From assembly GCA_016584495.1 (NCBI GenBank), contig WAID01000002.1:496001-560000 (forward strand): a stretch of 64,000 nt of DNA, read 5' to 3'. The notes below the pieces were generated by a model. That model saw nothing but the letters and a program-made list of their open reading frames with translations. It was not told the DNA's origin and did not search any database. The stretch is from Celoporthe dispersa. Taxonomy: Eukaryota; Ascomycota; Sordariomycetes; Diaporthales; Cryphonectriaceae. Made by a program: the position numbers and the translations under genes. Each line of letters starts with the position of its first letter. The first letter of the stretch is position 1. This document shows, in pieces, positions 22,193-33,300 of the stretch.

Positions 22193-25100
22193 TCACCTCT
22201 TCCTCTTGCCCCCACCACTGCCCTCATCTCCAGCCTTCCTCTTCTTCCCCTCCATGCTCCAGAACTGCTTCGTCTCTCTCTTCTCGCGCGCCTTCTTCTT
22301 CTCCTCCATCTTGCTCATCTTCTCTTTGAACGCTGCCCTGTTCTTGTCCTTGGATGCCTTCCTCTTCTCGGCAACGTCCTTGCGGATCGTCGTCAGCTTC
22401 TGCATCAGGTCGCGGGCCTTCTTCTCCTCTCCGCCCAGCACTACTGCACGTTTTTGCATGTACGTGCTCTTCTTCTGCGGCTTCGTCGACACGATCTGGG
22501 ACTTGTACGGCAGGTCCGCCGCGAGCTTGCGTGGCACGCGCAGCGGTTGAAGTGTCGCTCCGCGCGCTCGATCTTGCGGTAGGCGCTGTTGCGGTTCTGC
22601 GGTGTTGGGAGGCTCTCCTCGGCACGGATCTCGCCTGTGAGACGTGCACGCTGCCACCCCACAAGATTGGTGACCGGGTTGTAGAAGCGGTGGGGCTTGA
22701 TGGGGTACCAGGCGCGCAGGAAGACGATATCGCTCAGCAGGATCTTGTCTTCGAAGGTCGCACGGAAGTGGCCTTCCGGCTTGGACAGGGCCCGCTTGAT
22801 CTGACCCCGGATGCCCGATACTGTCTTGATCGAGGCTCCTTCGAATTTGGCAATCTCGAGCGAGGTGTTGAACATGTCCTTGATGAAGGCTGTGTTCTTG
22901 AAGATCTTGTATGGTGCGCCGGTCAGCTTGAGCTTCTTGACAATCTCGGCTGACTCGTCCACGCTCAAGACAGTGCCGGTCGCCGCTATCCTGAAGCCCG
23001 GATTGGAGGACGAGAAGGACTGGAAACAGACAAAACCAGTATTGGGCGCGATGAGCGGGCCGTAGAAGGTGCCGAAGCAGTGCATGTGTTCCGGTGTGTA
23101 TTTGAGCATCCTGTTCCGAACTCTGGAGTCGGAGATGCTGTAGATGGGAAGGGTCTGGAATCTCCTCCAGCCTAGGGAGAAGATCAGTGGGTCGCCCGTC
23201 TTGAGGATCTTCTTGTGCCACCTGTGTCGCTTGATCCGTACTTGTACGAATCCGAAGCGGTCCTCGGTGGCAGATAGACCTCCACGATGATTGGCATCTT
23301 TGCGTCAAACTGCTTGACGAACTCGGCTGGCACACCCTCGATCACCAGCTTGGCGTATTTTCCAGCCTTGAAACCCTCGACTAGGACCCGCTGCCTCTCG
23401 TCGAGGTTCTCAAACTCGGCCTTGTTGATGTCGAGCTGCTTCTGTATCAAGGCCTTCTGGGCATCGTACCAGTCGTCCTCGCCAAACTCTTCGTCATTGC
23501 CGCCCTCTCGGCGCGCGTTGGCCTTGTCGTTGGCGAAGCCCTCTCGGTCCTCTTCTTCGAACCGTAATTTGAGCTCTTCTTTGCGGCGAGCGTTCTTTTG
23601 GCGTTCCGCCTCCAGGCTCTCGTCCATTGGACCGTGCTTCTCACCTGTCTCGAGGTCTTCAAAAGCACCGTCGCCTTCATCCTCACCACCGTCCTCAGCA
23701 CCATCGTCGTCTCCTGAGCCGAACCCCTCAAAGTCCTCATCTCCATCCCCAGACGCATCATCGTCTAACAATGTGGCCGTGGTGAACTTTCTCCTCAGGG
23801 CCTCAATAGCATCCTCGCTAGACCAGTACGATGCAAGCGTGTCGTAGTCGAAGGTCGGTATTGATCGGTCATCAGAGAAGTCGTCCTTCTCGTTTTTGGA
23901 CTTCTTGAAGAACGTCTCGTCCTCAGAGTCCGCCTCGATGTCCTCTTCTTCCACCTCATCTTCGACCTCTTCGCCTCTCCATCTCTTGAGCACGTCATCC
24001 AGACTCAAGGCATCGTTGTACAGCATCCGTGCCAGATCTGCTGCCTGGAAGGGTTTCCTCTTTCCATGACGCTGCTGAGCTCGTTCCCTCATGTTTTCTT
24101 TCCACTTCAAGGCTGCTTCCTCGTCGTCTGAGTCAAAGTCTTCCTCGTCGTCCAGATCTTCGTCGCTGAGATTGTCTCCTGATATTGAGCCAAGATCCGA
24201 ATCGCTGTCCGCGAATGCTATTTCGTCTTCGCCCGCGTCTTTGTCCGCGTTGCTCCGGAACATCTTGCCCAGCTTCTGCTCGTCAAACTCTGCCTCTTCA
24301 TCCGAAGCCTCCTCGCCGTCGGCAGAGCCTTCATCCTCGTCTCCCAAGTCTTCAGCATCGGATCCGTCCTGCTCGGCGAGCCTTGCCTTTCGCTGGCTCT
24401 TGCGCCCGGTATCCTCTTCAGCAGCTTCCTTGACTTTCTCGCCACCAGCAAACAGCTGCACGCCATCCTCTGTCTGACCGAGCAGGCGCCTCTCTGATTG
24501 CAGGTTGACAATCAGCTCCTCGCCCTCGCCTCTCTCGACACCCTTGGCATCCTTGTCAAAAGTGAACCCCTTGTCTCTATATATATAGATGGCATCTCCG
24601 TCGACTTTCAGACCGCTGCGATCGGACATCGGCGCATATAGCTTCCTCTCCTTGTCATCTAAACGACGGCGGCCGGTCTTGCCCGTCGCCTTTGCTATCG
24701 CCTGTTCCATTGATGGCGTCGGACACGGGTCAGGTAAGACCTCCATGTTCGCCACTGTGTAGTCGCCGAGCCCGGGTATATGCACTCGTTGTCCTCGAGA
24801 TGAGAAATTTGTGCCGCGGAGGTATCCAGTCAGAACAATGGACCGATCGCACTTGTCGTTCTCCTCGATCTTTGTAGGGTGCGTAATATCTCTCCAGCTG
24901 TCGATAATGGCGTATGGGTGTGAGTTCCTCCAGATCAGAGGTCGCGGGTTCTTCATGATGGAGAGGAAGCGGGAGAGGTTATGTATCTCTCGATCTGGAT
25001 AACGTCCGTTGATGACACCCGAAAGGTAGAAGAGGTGTGCGCCCTGGTATAGCTCGCTCCATAATCTGTGCTTCAGCCTCTTCTTCGCATCCTTGAGAGC

Positions 25101-25759
25101 CTGCGGTTTTCGGAAGAGGTCGAGATGTGTAAGGATACCAAAGACGTTTCCCGGCATGCCCGTTGCTGCGAGGACATTCAGGAACTCCATGGTCTCCATC
25201 TCGAAGCCATAGTTACCGTCGATCATGAGCAGCACTATGTCTGCGACCTTCGCAATGTCTACCATGGCCTCCAGCTCATTCGGGCATTCGAGAAACGTCA
25301 GCCGCTGCTTCTTCGATGTCACGACGGTGACGGGACCCTGGGGGTCTGAAATGGTTTCCTTCGCATATCGGCGGATCAGACTTTTGAGGAGGGTCGTCTT
25401 GCCAACGCCGGGAGGGCCGACAATGGCGACGAGTCGTGGTGGAGGTTCATCGGGAAGTCGGTCGACGAGGGGTACGTGGAGGCGGCGCTCTCGTACCTGC
25501 CAGAGCAGAGGTATTAGTGAGATGCGCCAGATAGAAGAGATGGTAATGATACATACATCACTCGAACGCGCAGCCTGTTTCTGGAGTTTGCCAGGCCTGT
25601 GGACTGCGAAGGCCTTGGGGTTCGGCCCTGAGCGCAAAGAAGTCAGTCCTTGTGTCAATGAAAATTTTTGGGTGAAAATAGAGGTCATGAAGACTGACCT
25701 CCAGAGTGGCCCTTCTTCTCCTTGGACTTGCGGTGAGGCTTGTGTGCCTGGCCATCCAT
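22193..25759 (-). CDS. BMS1: Bms1, ribosome biogenesis GTPase (two frame breaks)
   Basis: Exons 25759-25699, 25627-25557 and 25496-22193 give about 1,145 aa once two missing bases are allowed for (yeast Bms1: 1,183). Bms1 is the nucleolar GTPase that works with Rcl1 in the U3/SSU processome for 18S rRNA maturation. The N-terminus MDGQAHKPHRKSKEKK is basic. The P-loop GPPGVGKT is at 71-78, and the G4-like THLD follows. An acidic central region contains several Asp/Glu runs. The C-terminal AARP2CN/DUF663-type core has RHRWHKKILKT, LGWRRFQTLPIYSISDSR and KNTAFIKDMF, then a Lys/Arg-rich tail. The second intron (60 bp) is a multiple of three and can be read through. One-base losses near 23278-23285 and at 22545-22546 break the frame. 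Confidence 0.93.
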
Positions 25760-27276
25760 CTTTGCGAAGATTGTCGACAGAGAATTTCAACCTCAATCGA
25801 GAAAGGCAAAACAAAGTCGCATCTCCCAAAATCATCAAAATTTCAGGCGGCAGACTTATCGATAAGCCACCTGCAGGGATGATCAAATGTAGCAACAGCA
25901 GGGAACAAATTAGTGGGGGTTCTGGGCACAAGCTTGCCAAGTCAAGTCTACGCCCAAGGGTCCTTATTCACTCACCAGACCCCTCCACGGTGTTGGTAAC
26001 TGGCTGATAATTCAGCTTGAACGATCACAGCGACGCCATTTTTATTTTATTTTATTTTTGGTTAAAAAAAAAAAACAACCGAAAGGGATATGTAGCAGGA
26101 ACTTGATACAATCAAGTGAAGACAAAGTATAAATATGATGTATATATCAAGTCAAAATCTTCAGCATTTGGTGTGGTAGAACTGGAACGGCTCGTAGGTC
26201 AGTCAGCAGAGTACTAACATCAACCTCGCTGAATATCATGACAGCAACAAGGGATATTTTGTTGTTTTTGAATTTATTATGTTGAGGCTGTAAGGTCTAA
26301 TACGTAACAGATCCTTCTAAATGATATATATATATGTAATAGATGCCAGACTGAAAGTGTGGTGAAGTGGCCCCCTACCAACTCTTCTGCAACAGTGACT
26401 CCCAAGGTGAGTAAACGGCACAGAGCCATGGTTTAAACTCTCGAGGCTGACACTTCGACCTCGACAAAATGCCCCGGCTTGAAAATTTACAAATTATTTA
26501 ATCGTTTGAAATGTAATTTGAGGATGAGAAAGGATAAAAATTCTCCACGTCTTCAAACATAAACTCTGTTTTGGACAGAGGTCATGTCCGTGGATGTTCT
26601 TGACTGCCCAGGTGCATGGCCGGCCTAACATGGCAATGCTCCTACATCTTGAATTCACCCAGTAGCCATTTGCTCCTAACACGAGTAATAGTAGTAAGAA
26701 AGACAAAATCGTTCCAAGACATAGACATTATAAATTTTCGATACTTTCAAAGCCCGCTAGAAGAGAGGCAAGTAGGATGGCGTTTTTCCCACCCGGGCTT
26801 TCCTGAGATTGTCCCGCGGTGGATGGTAGGTGATCTTTCGGGAAGATTGCCCGGACCCGAACACTAAAGACTGGGTTCTGGGTGCTCACATGCAAAAAGG
26901 CCTGCCAGTGACATCCATTCTCGTAAATGTAGAATACTGGCCAATGCTCAAGGGAACAACGTGGAGCAGGAGTTCATGATACTGTACCCATCAGTGTCGT
27001 GTCCAAAGGCTTAGCCGCGATTTCCCGCTGGCTCCCGCTGAATGGTGTCCACCTTGACAACGAGTCCGGCGCTTCCACGCATGACGTAGGCGCCGCAAGG
27101 CCCACTAACTAGCCTGAGCCTCGTCCTTACCTCGCGTGCTTGGCTAAGACCTCCTCCTCCTAGTATAAGAACCAACGACCTTCTCTCTCTCGCTTATCTC
27201 GACCTCTACGAGACACTTTCTACCTACTCCTATACCTAATCCTCAAAAATACTCAGATTCCAGAACGATATCCAAG
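25760..27276. other. Divergent intergenic region, BMS1 and protease-inhibitor genes
   Basis: About 1.5 kb, partly AT-rich (about 26030-26340) with homopolymer A runs. It must hold both promoters. A TATA-like element and a CT-rich leader precede the inhibitor gene. No other gene is supported. Confidence 0.5.
27161..27170 (+). promoter_or_regulatory. TATA-like element of the I9 inhibitor gene
   Basis: TAGTATAAGA lies about 110 bp before the ATG. It is followed by a CT-rich initiator-like tract (about 27180-27215), a common arrangement in strongly expressed fungal genes. This is a prediction only. Confidence 0.45.
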
Positions 27277-27742
27277 ATGCCGTCCATCATTGTAAGCCTC
27301 TAGCTCCTCCAGGTCCCTCGTCCCTGTCGGAGCCGGCATCTAACAAGCTGTATAGGTCAGCCTTTCCAAGTCTTCCACCGCGGAGCAGGTCGATGCGTAA
27401 GATGCCGATGCAACCCATGTCCTTCAGGTCCCGCCGAAAGAATAAAACACAAGACTGACGAATACTAAAAGTGCGGCCAAGAAAGCCGAGGAGAAGGGAT
27501 GGACAGTCACCAACAAGTACACGTCCACGATCAAGGGCTTCTCGTATGTTCCCCTCCTCTCTCTACCTTTGCCTACGCCCTCTCTCCTCTACTACGTGAC
27601 CAGCACGGCTGACCACGAGGTTTCTCATAGAGCCACCAAGGACGTTGCCGAGGGCACAGTCGCCACACAAGACGTTGAAGCGCTGAAGACGGTCGAGGGC
27701 GTGGAGGAGGTCGAGTTTGACTCAACTGTGACGACGCAGTAG
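27277..27742 (+). CDS. PBI2: Small proteinase inhibitor I9 / Pbi2-like protein
   Basis: Four small exons, 27277-27291, 27356-27396, 27472-27543 and 27631-27742, give about 79 aa. All phases fit, and introns of 64, 75 and 87 bp have GT-AG ends with CTAAC- or CTAAA-like branch sites. The product starts MPSIIVSLSKSSTAEQVDA and continues with AAKKAEEKGWTVTNKYTSTIKGFS and ALKTVEGVEEVEFD. This is the beta-alpha-beta-beta-alpha-beta pattern of the subtilisin propeptide/inhibitor I9 family. Yeast Pbi2 inhibits vacuolar proteinase B and, with thioredoxin, promotes vacuole inheritance and membrane fusion (LMA1). There is no signal peptide. The gene is too fragmented to be found by ORF length alone. It lies between BMS1 and the kinase gene. 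Confidence 0.85.
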
Positions 27743-28153
27743 GATGATTGCATCAGGCGGGGACCAGCCTCCATTTTTTAGAGCAGCCACTGGTTACTTA
27801 GTATCCACACGATTCACATTGGTAGACCTTTCAAATATAACTTAGAGCACGACATGGTCCCATAGGCCCCCTCCCAAGCCCCGTGCTTGTCCTCTTGACA
27901 AATATGATCTTTGATGTGTGCTGTCAGCAGCCTCGCCCTCATCGCGGGGTAATGGGCCCCACGCGTGACACACTTATCTTATCAACACCCCTGGTCAGGG
28001 CTCCAGGGGTCTCGCTGCCACCACTGGGTAAGCAGGCATGCTGTACTGTGCCTCCCTGTTGGAATTGGAACCACTAGTGAGACCACACCGACCGACGCAC
28101 AACAGCTCATCAACCCTTCAACTTTGTCTCCTCATTCCTCCTGCCATGCCGCC
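27743..28153. other. Short intergenic region, inhibitor gene to PDK
   Basis: About 410 bp holding the inhibitor 3' flank and the kinase promoter. An ATG eight bases before the kinase start opens a three-codon upstream ORF (28146-28157) that overlaps the kinase ATG. Confidence 0.5.
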
Positions 28154-29635
28154 ATGAATCGAATAGGGAGGCCATTGAGGTGCTTGACTATCTCTAGGGC
28201 CTCTAGACAGCCCAAATGCCCTCAAGCTCCAGCCACAGGAAGCTTCTTGCTGGCTGCCCGCCGTCAGAAGCACACATACACCGGCTTCCCTCACCATGAC
28301 GACCAGGTCCCTCGGCTGGCAAAGCAGCCTCTCCACCGCCTCAGCCTGGCTGACCTCGTGAAGTAAGTGCCATTTTTTTGTCTCAGGCTGTATCAATCTA
28401 GAGACATCTCTGCAGGCAGACAATCCCTAACACATAATCCACGGCTCTTAGGCACGGCCGCCCGCCTCTCTCAGCTGAGGCCCTCCTCTCCTCGGCGCGC
28501 TTCACCCTCTCCCTCCTTCCCATCCGCCTCGCCCACCGGATCCAGGCCCTGCGCAACCTCCCCTACATTGTCGTCTCCAACAGCAACATCACCAAGATCT
28601 ACAACAACTACCAGCACTCGCTGTCGACCCTCCTCCCCTGGCTCGAGGGCCACGCCTCGCCGCGGCACACCCTCTCCACCCTCGACGACGAGATCCGCTT
28701 CACCGAGGTCCTCGCCGAGCTGGTCCAGACGCACACCGACACCATCCCGCTCCTGGCCCAGGGCTTCCTCGAGTGTAGGCGGTACATCTCCCCCGCCGAG
28801 GTCACCCGCTTCCTGGACGAGCACCTCCGCGCCCGCATCGGCACCCGCCTCATCGCCGAGCAGCACATCGCCCTGCACTTCTCCAGCAAGCCGCACTTCG
28901 ACCCGGACGCCAGCCCCACCCCCTGCCCAGACCACCCCAGCTTCATCGGCGTCATCGACACCGCCCTCCGCCCCGCCGGCGTCGTCGACAGCTGCGGCGG
29001 CTTCGTCGCTGACATCTGCGAGCTCAAGTACGGCGTCCGCCCCCGCTGGGAGATCGACGGCGACCCGGACACCACCTTCGCCTTCGTCCCCAACCACCTC
29101 GAGTACATCGTCACCGAGCTGCTCAAGAACGCCTTCCGCGCCACCGTCGAGAGCGGCATGACCCGTGAGCCCGTCGTCATCACCATCGCCCCCGAGCCTT
29201 CCTCCTCCAGCCAGGGAGGCCACCACCGCCACCGTGCGCCTCGACACGCCGGGCGACGACGACAAGGGGCAGCGGCGGACAAACGACGCCATCAGGCCGC
29301 TCGACGACAACGCCCCCGGCGTGACCATCCGCATCCGCGACCGTGGCGGCGGTATCAGCCCGGACGTGCTGCCCAACATCTGGTCCTACTCGTTCACCAC
29401 GGTGCGCGAGGACGAGGAGGACGTGCCCGGCGGGTCGTCCATCGACGCGCTGAGCGTCATCTCGAGCTCCAGCGGCGGCGGCAGCTCGATAGCCGGCCTG
29501 GGCTACGGGCTGCCGTTGAGCCGGGCCTATGCTGAGTACTTTGGTGGAGGTGTTGCCGTGCAGAGTCTCTACGGTTGGGGGACGGATGTTTATCTGAGAT
29601 TGAAGGGCGTTGGGAAGATAAGAGTGAGTGAGTGA
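28154..29635 (+). CDS. Mitochondrial pyruvate dehydrogenase kinase (one frame break)
   Basis: Exons 28154-28362 and 28452-29635 (89-bp intron) give about 463 aa if one extra base is discounted. The N-terminus MNRIGRPLRCLTISRASRQ is rich in Arg and Ser without acids, a typical mitochondrial presequence. The protein belongs to the PDK/BCKDK group of GHKL kinases, which inactivate pyruvate dehydrogenase by phosphorylating E1-alpha. Motifs in order are LSLLPIRLAHRIQALRNLP, YNNYQHSLSTLLPW, RIGTRLIAEQH, the N-box ELLKNAFRAT (about 292), the G1 box DRGGGIS (about 365) and the G2 box GLGYGLPLSRAYAEYFGGG (about 418). Between N-box and G1 the frame changes by one base, somewhere in 29185-29310. A 46-bp GT-AG intron (29165-29210) would also restore the frame but would delete the conserved EPVVITIA strand. 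Confidence 0.9.
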
Positions 29636-30300
29636 GCGGGGCTTTCAGGATGATGAGAGGACTACATACATAAACGGGTGGGTGGGTGGGTGGCGTTGGG
29701 TACAATAGTACGAGGTCAGGAACTCGAGAGAGTGACTGGATGACTTGACGGTTGAACAACCTTTAAGAGAACAAATGCAACCCACGAGGGCCTCTAACGA
29801 AAACGCACGCAAGACTTACTAGCAAGGCGTCATTAGGGATATAGGTCACGGAACCAAAAAGAGGGGACTTTTTTTCTTCTTTAATCACAGAATATTATTA
29901 TAAGCAATGACCTCCACTTGCTCAGTTGCCTCCTTAATATGGTCATCCGTGATGCATGAAATTTCCTCGAGTTCTTAATCCAATACACACACACAGAGAG
30001 AGAGAGAGACATGCAAAACCAATTATTATCCCAACCCATAATCCTAAACCGTTTGTCTTATGAGAAGGAGAGATCGTGTGTGTTGTGTGCAGCGGAAAAG
30101 GAAAACTCCCACGCAAACGCCGCTTTGTCAAGAATTTTTGTCTTTCAACCCACCACCCGACTCATCGCTCTCGAATGCGCTTTGGATAGGTCCGAATGTC
30201 ATCATTAATTCACACACACCATCCGTATCAACTTTGTCCCCGTTGATCCAAAAAGTAAAAAATCATTTCCAAAGAGATTCAGGAACCGGGCCGGCGGCGT
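29636..30300. other. Convergent intergenic region, PDK and csmB 3' ends
   Basis: About 665 bp of 3' flanking sequence with short GA and CA repeats (about 29983-30010). No gene is seen. Confidence 0.5.
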
Positions 30301-33300
30301 CTACATGCTCGCCAGCTCATTATCGATCTGCCGGTCCATAAAGGTTCTCCTCTCGCCCACCAGCTCGGTCTGCAGCCTCTGCTCCACGAGCGCGCGCACC
30401 TGCTTCTTGGTGATGGTGTCGAGGTCCACCTCCCTCAGCACAGCCTGTATGCACTCCGTGATGGCCACATCATCGGGGCCGTGCACACCGGGTCCGCGCG
30501 AGAAGTCCACCACAGACGGTGAGCCACCTCCGTACCCGCTCATGGCTGTACCGGCGCGGCTCTGCGCGTACCCCGCGCCCATCACCGTCGACCCGGGCCG
30601 GTCCTGGTACGGCGATTGATCGCGGTCCAGCCCCGTGCCGATGCTGTACGTGCTCTGGCGGTGCATGTGCGAGGCTGGGTGGTCCGTGTAGGGCGCTGTG
30701 AAGGTGCTGTTGCGGGACATGTGTCCAGCCTGGAACGGCGCTGGGGACTGCGGCGGGGCCATATACGCGCCGCGGCCAGGGACGCCTGTCAGGATGCTTG
30801 GCTGCCGGACCGATGAGTACACGCTCTTCATGTCGTCAAGCTCGTAGTCGCCCGCCATGCCGCCTGCGGGATCGTACAGCGGCTGGATGGTGTCGGTCAC
30901 GTTGCCCTTCTCGTTGTAGTTGCCGCGTCGGCCTGGAAGGTTGTTCTGCAGGGCGTAGTCATCCCAGCGCTGCAGCGGGATCGAGCGTGGGTCAAAGGCC
31001 TCGTCGTCCTCGGCCACGATCTGCTTTTGACCCTTCTCTCCGATCACCACACGAGTGTTGCCCCAGCTGAAGTTGTCCTGGTTCCAGAAGGAGTAGATGG
31101 GCAGAACGAAGGAGTAGACCGGGTACGCAAGAATGTAAATGATCATCCAGCCGACGTGTTGCCATTGGCGTTTCAAGATGAAGATGAGAGCCTGTAGACC
31201 GTAGACTGCTGCCAACATGGCAATAGTAATGTAGGGGAACTGGCCTGAATGTGTCGCGACCTTGTAGATGAGGTAGCCGAGATAGCACGTCGTGGCGGGG
31301 AGGATAATCGTTCCGGTCAGGTCGATCAGAACGACGAAGCGCATGCTGAAACAACAAAAGCCGCACATGTCCTTGAGACGCATCAGTTCGACCAAGTTGT
31401 GGATGGTAGAATTGATCCATCGTCGACGCTGAGAGAGCAAGACGCTCCAGGTCTCAGGTGCAGCTGTCTGACAGTACGCATCGGCTGTGAATTTGTAGTG
31501 CATGTGCGGGAAGTGTTTGGTCATAAGGGTGGTCAAGTATCGATCCTCTCCGAGGGAAAGCAGATTCTTCTTGTGGAGCGTATCAACGTGGCAGTCGCTG
31601 TAGTCTCGAATGACCTCGTCAGAGATGATCAGAGGCTTGCCGCGGTCCGCTGTTCTCAGACGGTACATGGTGAAACTAGAACATATCTTGTAAGCGTTCG
31701 TGCCTCATGATGGAACAAATCTCCCGAGAGATAACCAAACTTACCACCCAGGCAGACAGGTAACACTGCCGAAGAGGGACTCGAAGGCCTTGGCCAAATT
31801 GTGGGAAATGAAGTACTCGTAGACCTGAATCATCGTCCACCACGACCGCTCCTCGTTCTGCAAGCTCGTCTCACCGCAGATACCCGCAATCTTGGCGTTG
31901 TTGGCGCAACGTGCCACGAGGCGGTTCAGCGAATCCTCTCGGACGCAGGTGTCGGCATCAATCATCAACAGGTACTCGTACAGCTCAGGGTCCACGCCGA
32001 TGATATTATTGATCTGGTGGAACATCTCGAGCTCGAGAGGACTCATCGGGGCACGGTGGTGCACACGGTTCAGGAAGCTCATGAGCAGGATCTGGGAATC
32101 ACGCTTGCCACGGTTGCCGGGTTTCGCTTGGGTCTGCTCGACCTCCCTGCCGCACTTGACGACCACAATGTACGGGACCACATTGCCTTCGAACTCATAG
32201 AGGCCAGAGTAGACCTTGCCGTAGTTGAGCTGGAGACCGCCGGCGCCGACGGACTTGAAGGGCAGTGCCGGTGGGTCAACCTTGGGATCAACGCCGAGGA
32301 TGTCAAGCACAATCTTGGGCGTGGGGCGATCATTTCCGGCACCGGTGATGAGACCATCGCAGATAACACAGATGAGCTTGCGCTTGTTGTCGTACTGGAG
32401 AGCCGTCAACGAGTCCAGTGCCTTTCTCAGCGAGTCCTCGCCCTCGGTATAAGCCGGGACCTGACAGATGACAAATTTGTCTTGAGGAGATGGTCGCCGC
32501 TTCGAGCCAAACTGAAGAGCCGACAAGAACTTGATCAGGATGACCGAGCACAAGATAATGGTGAAGGCAAGCAGGATATAGTTGTTGAACTGGCACTTGG
32601 CGCTGTACCGGAAGTCGAGGATGCCTTTGTAAAACGTGTTCTCCATACAGGTCAGACTGTTCATCAAGCTCGCATATTCGGTGCTGTTGCCTGACTCCTT
32701 GGCTTCCTTGATGAGTTTGTTCCACTTGTCGGTGACGTCCAAACCGTAATTCTCCGCAGCAATAGACGTCATGTTGGAATTGAGGAACTCGTAGGTATCC
32801 AAGTCATCCATGAGGGACAGCGTGTAGACGTAGTCCGTCAGGTCAAAGACCTTGTTGTCGTAGATGACCCAGTTATGGTATTCGTCTGAACCTTGGGTCT
32901 TGACGTATTCCTTCTCCCAGACCAGATCTGCCTGCCAGTATTCCTTGATCTTGGGCAAGAATGTCTCATTGTACCAATACGTGTTCCGCAGCGCACTCGA
33001 AGTGTCAGCTTGGTAGTATCCGGAGGTGTGCTCAGCGGTCGGGTAGGTCGGCGTAGTGTTGGCAGTAAGCTCGATCGTCTTGTCTGTGACAAGGCCAGGA
33101 CAAGCAATAATCAGGGGAGGTACAAAGTACTCGTCTAGGTTTTCGCCAGCAAAAGGCTCCATGTTGGTCGTTGTCGTCTCAGTCGAGCTGTCACTGTGCT
33201 GGGTCTTCCAGAATTTGGAAATGTCGTAGACGTTGCCGCGGATACTGACATAGAAGTCATTATCTCCGGTATGCTCGGCGACCTCTTTGAAATTCAACGC

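Noticed and set aside
25760..25940. Apparent longer N-terminus of BMS1
   Set aside because: It runs in a different frame from the spliced MDGQAHKPHRK start, which matches the family; the ORF there crosses introns.
28471..29379. 302-codon minus-strand ORF
   Set aside because: Antisense shadow of PDK, with biased Gly/Asp/Glu composition.
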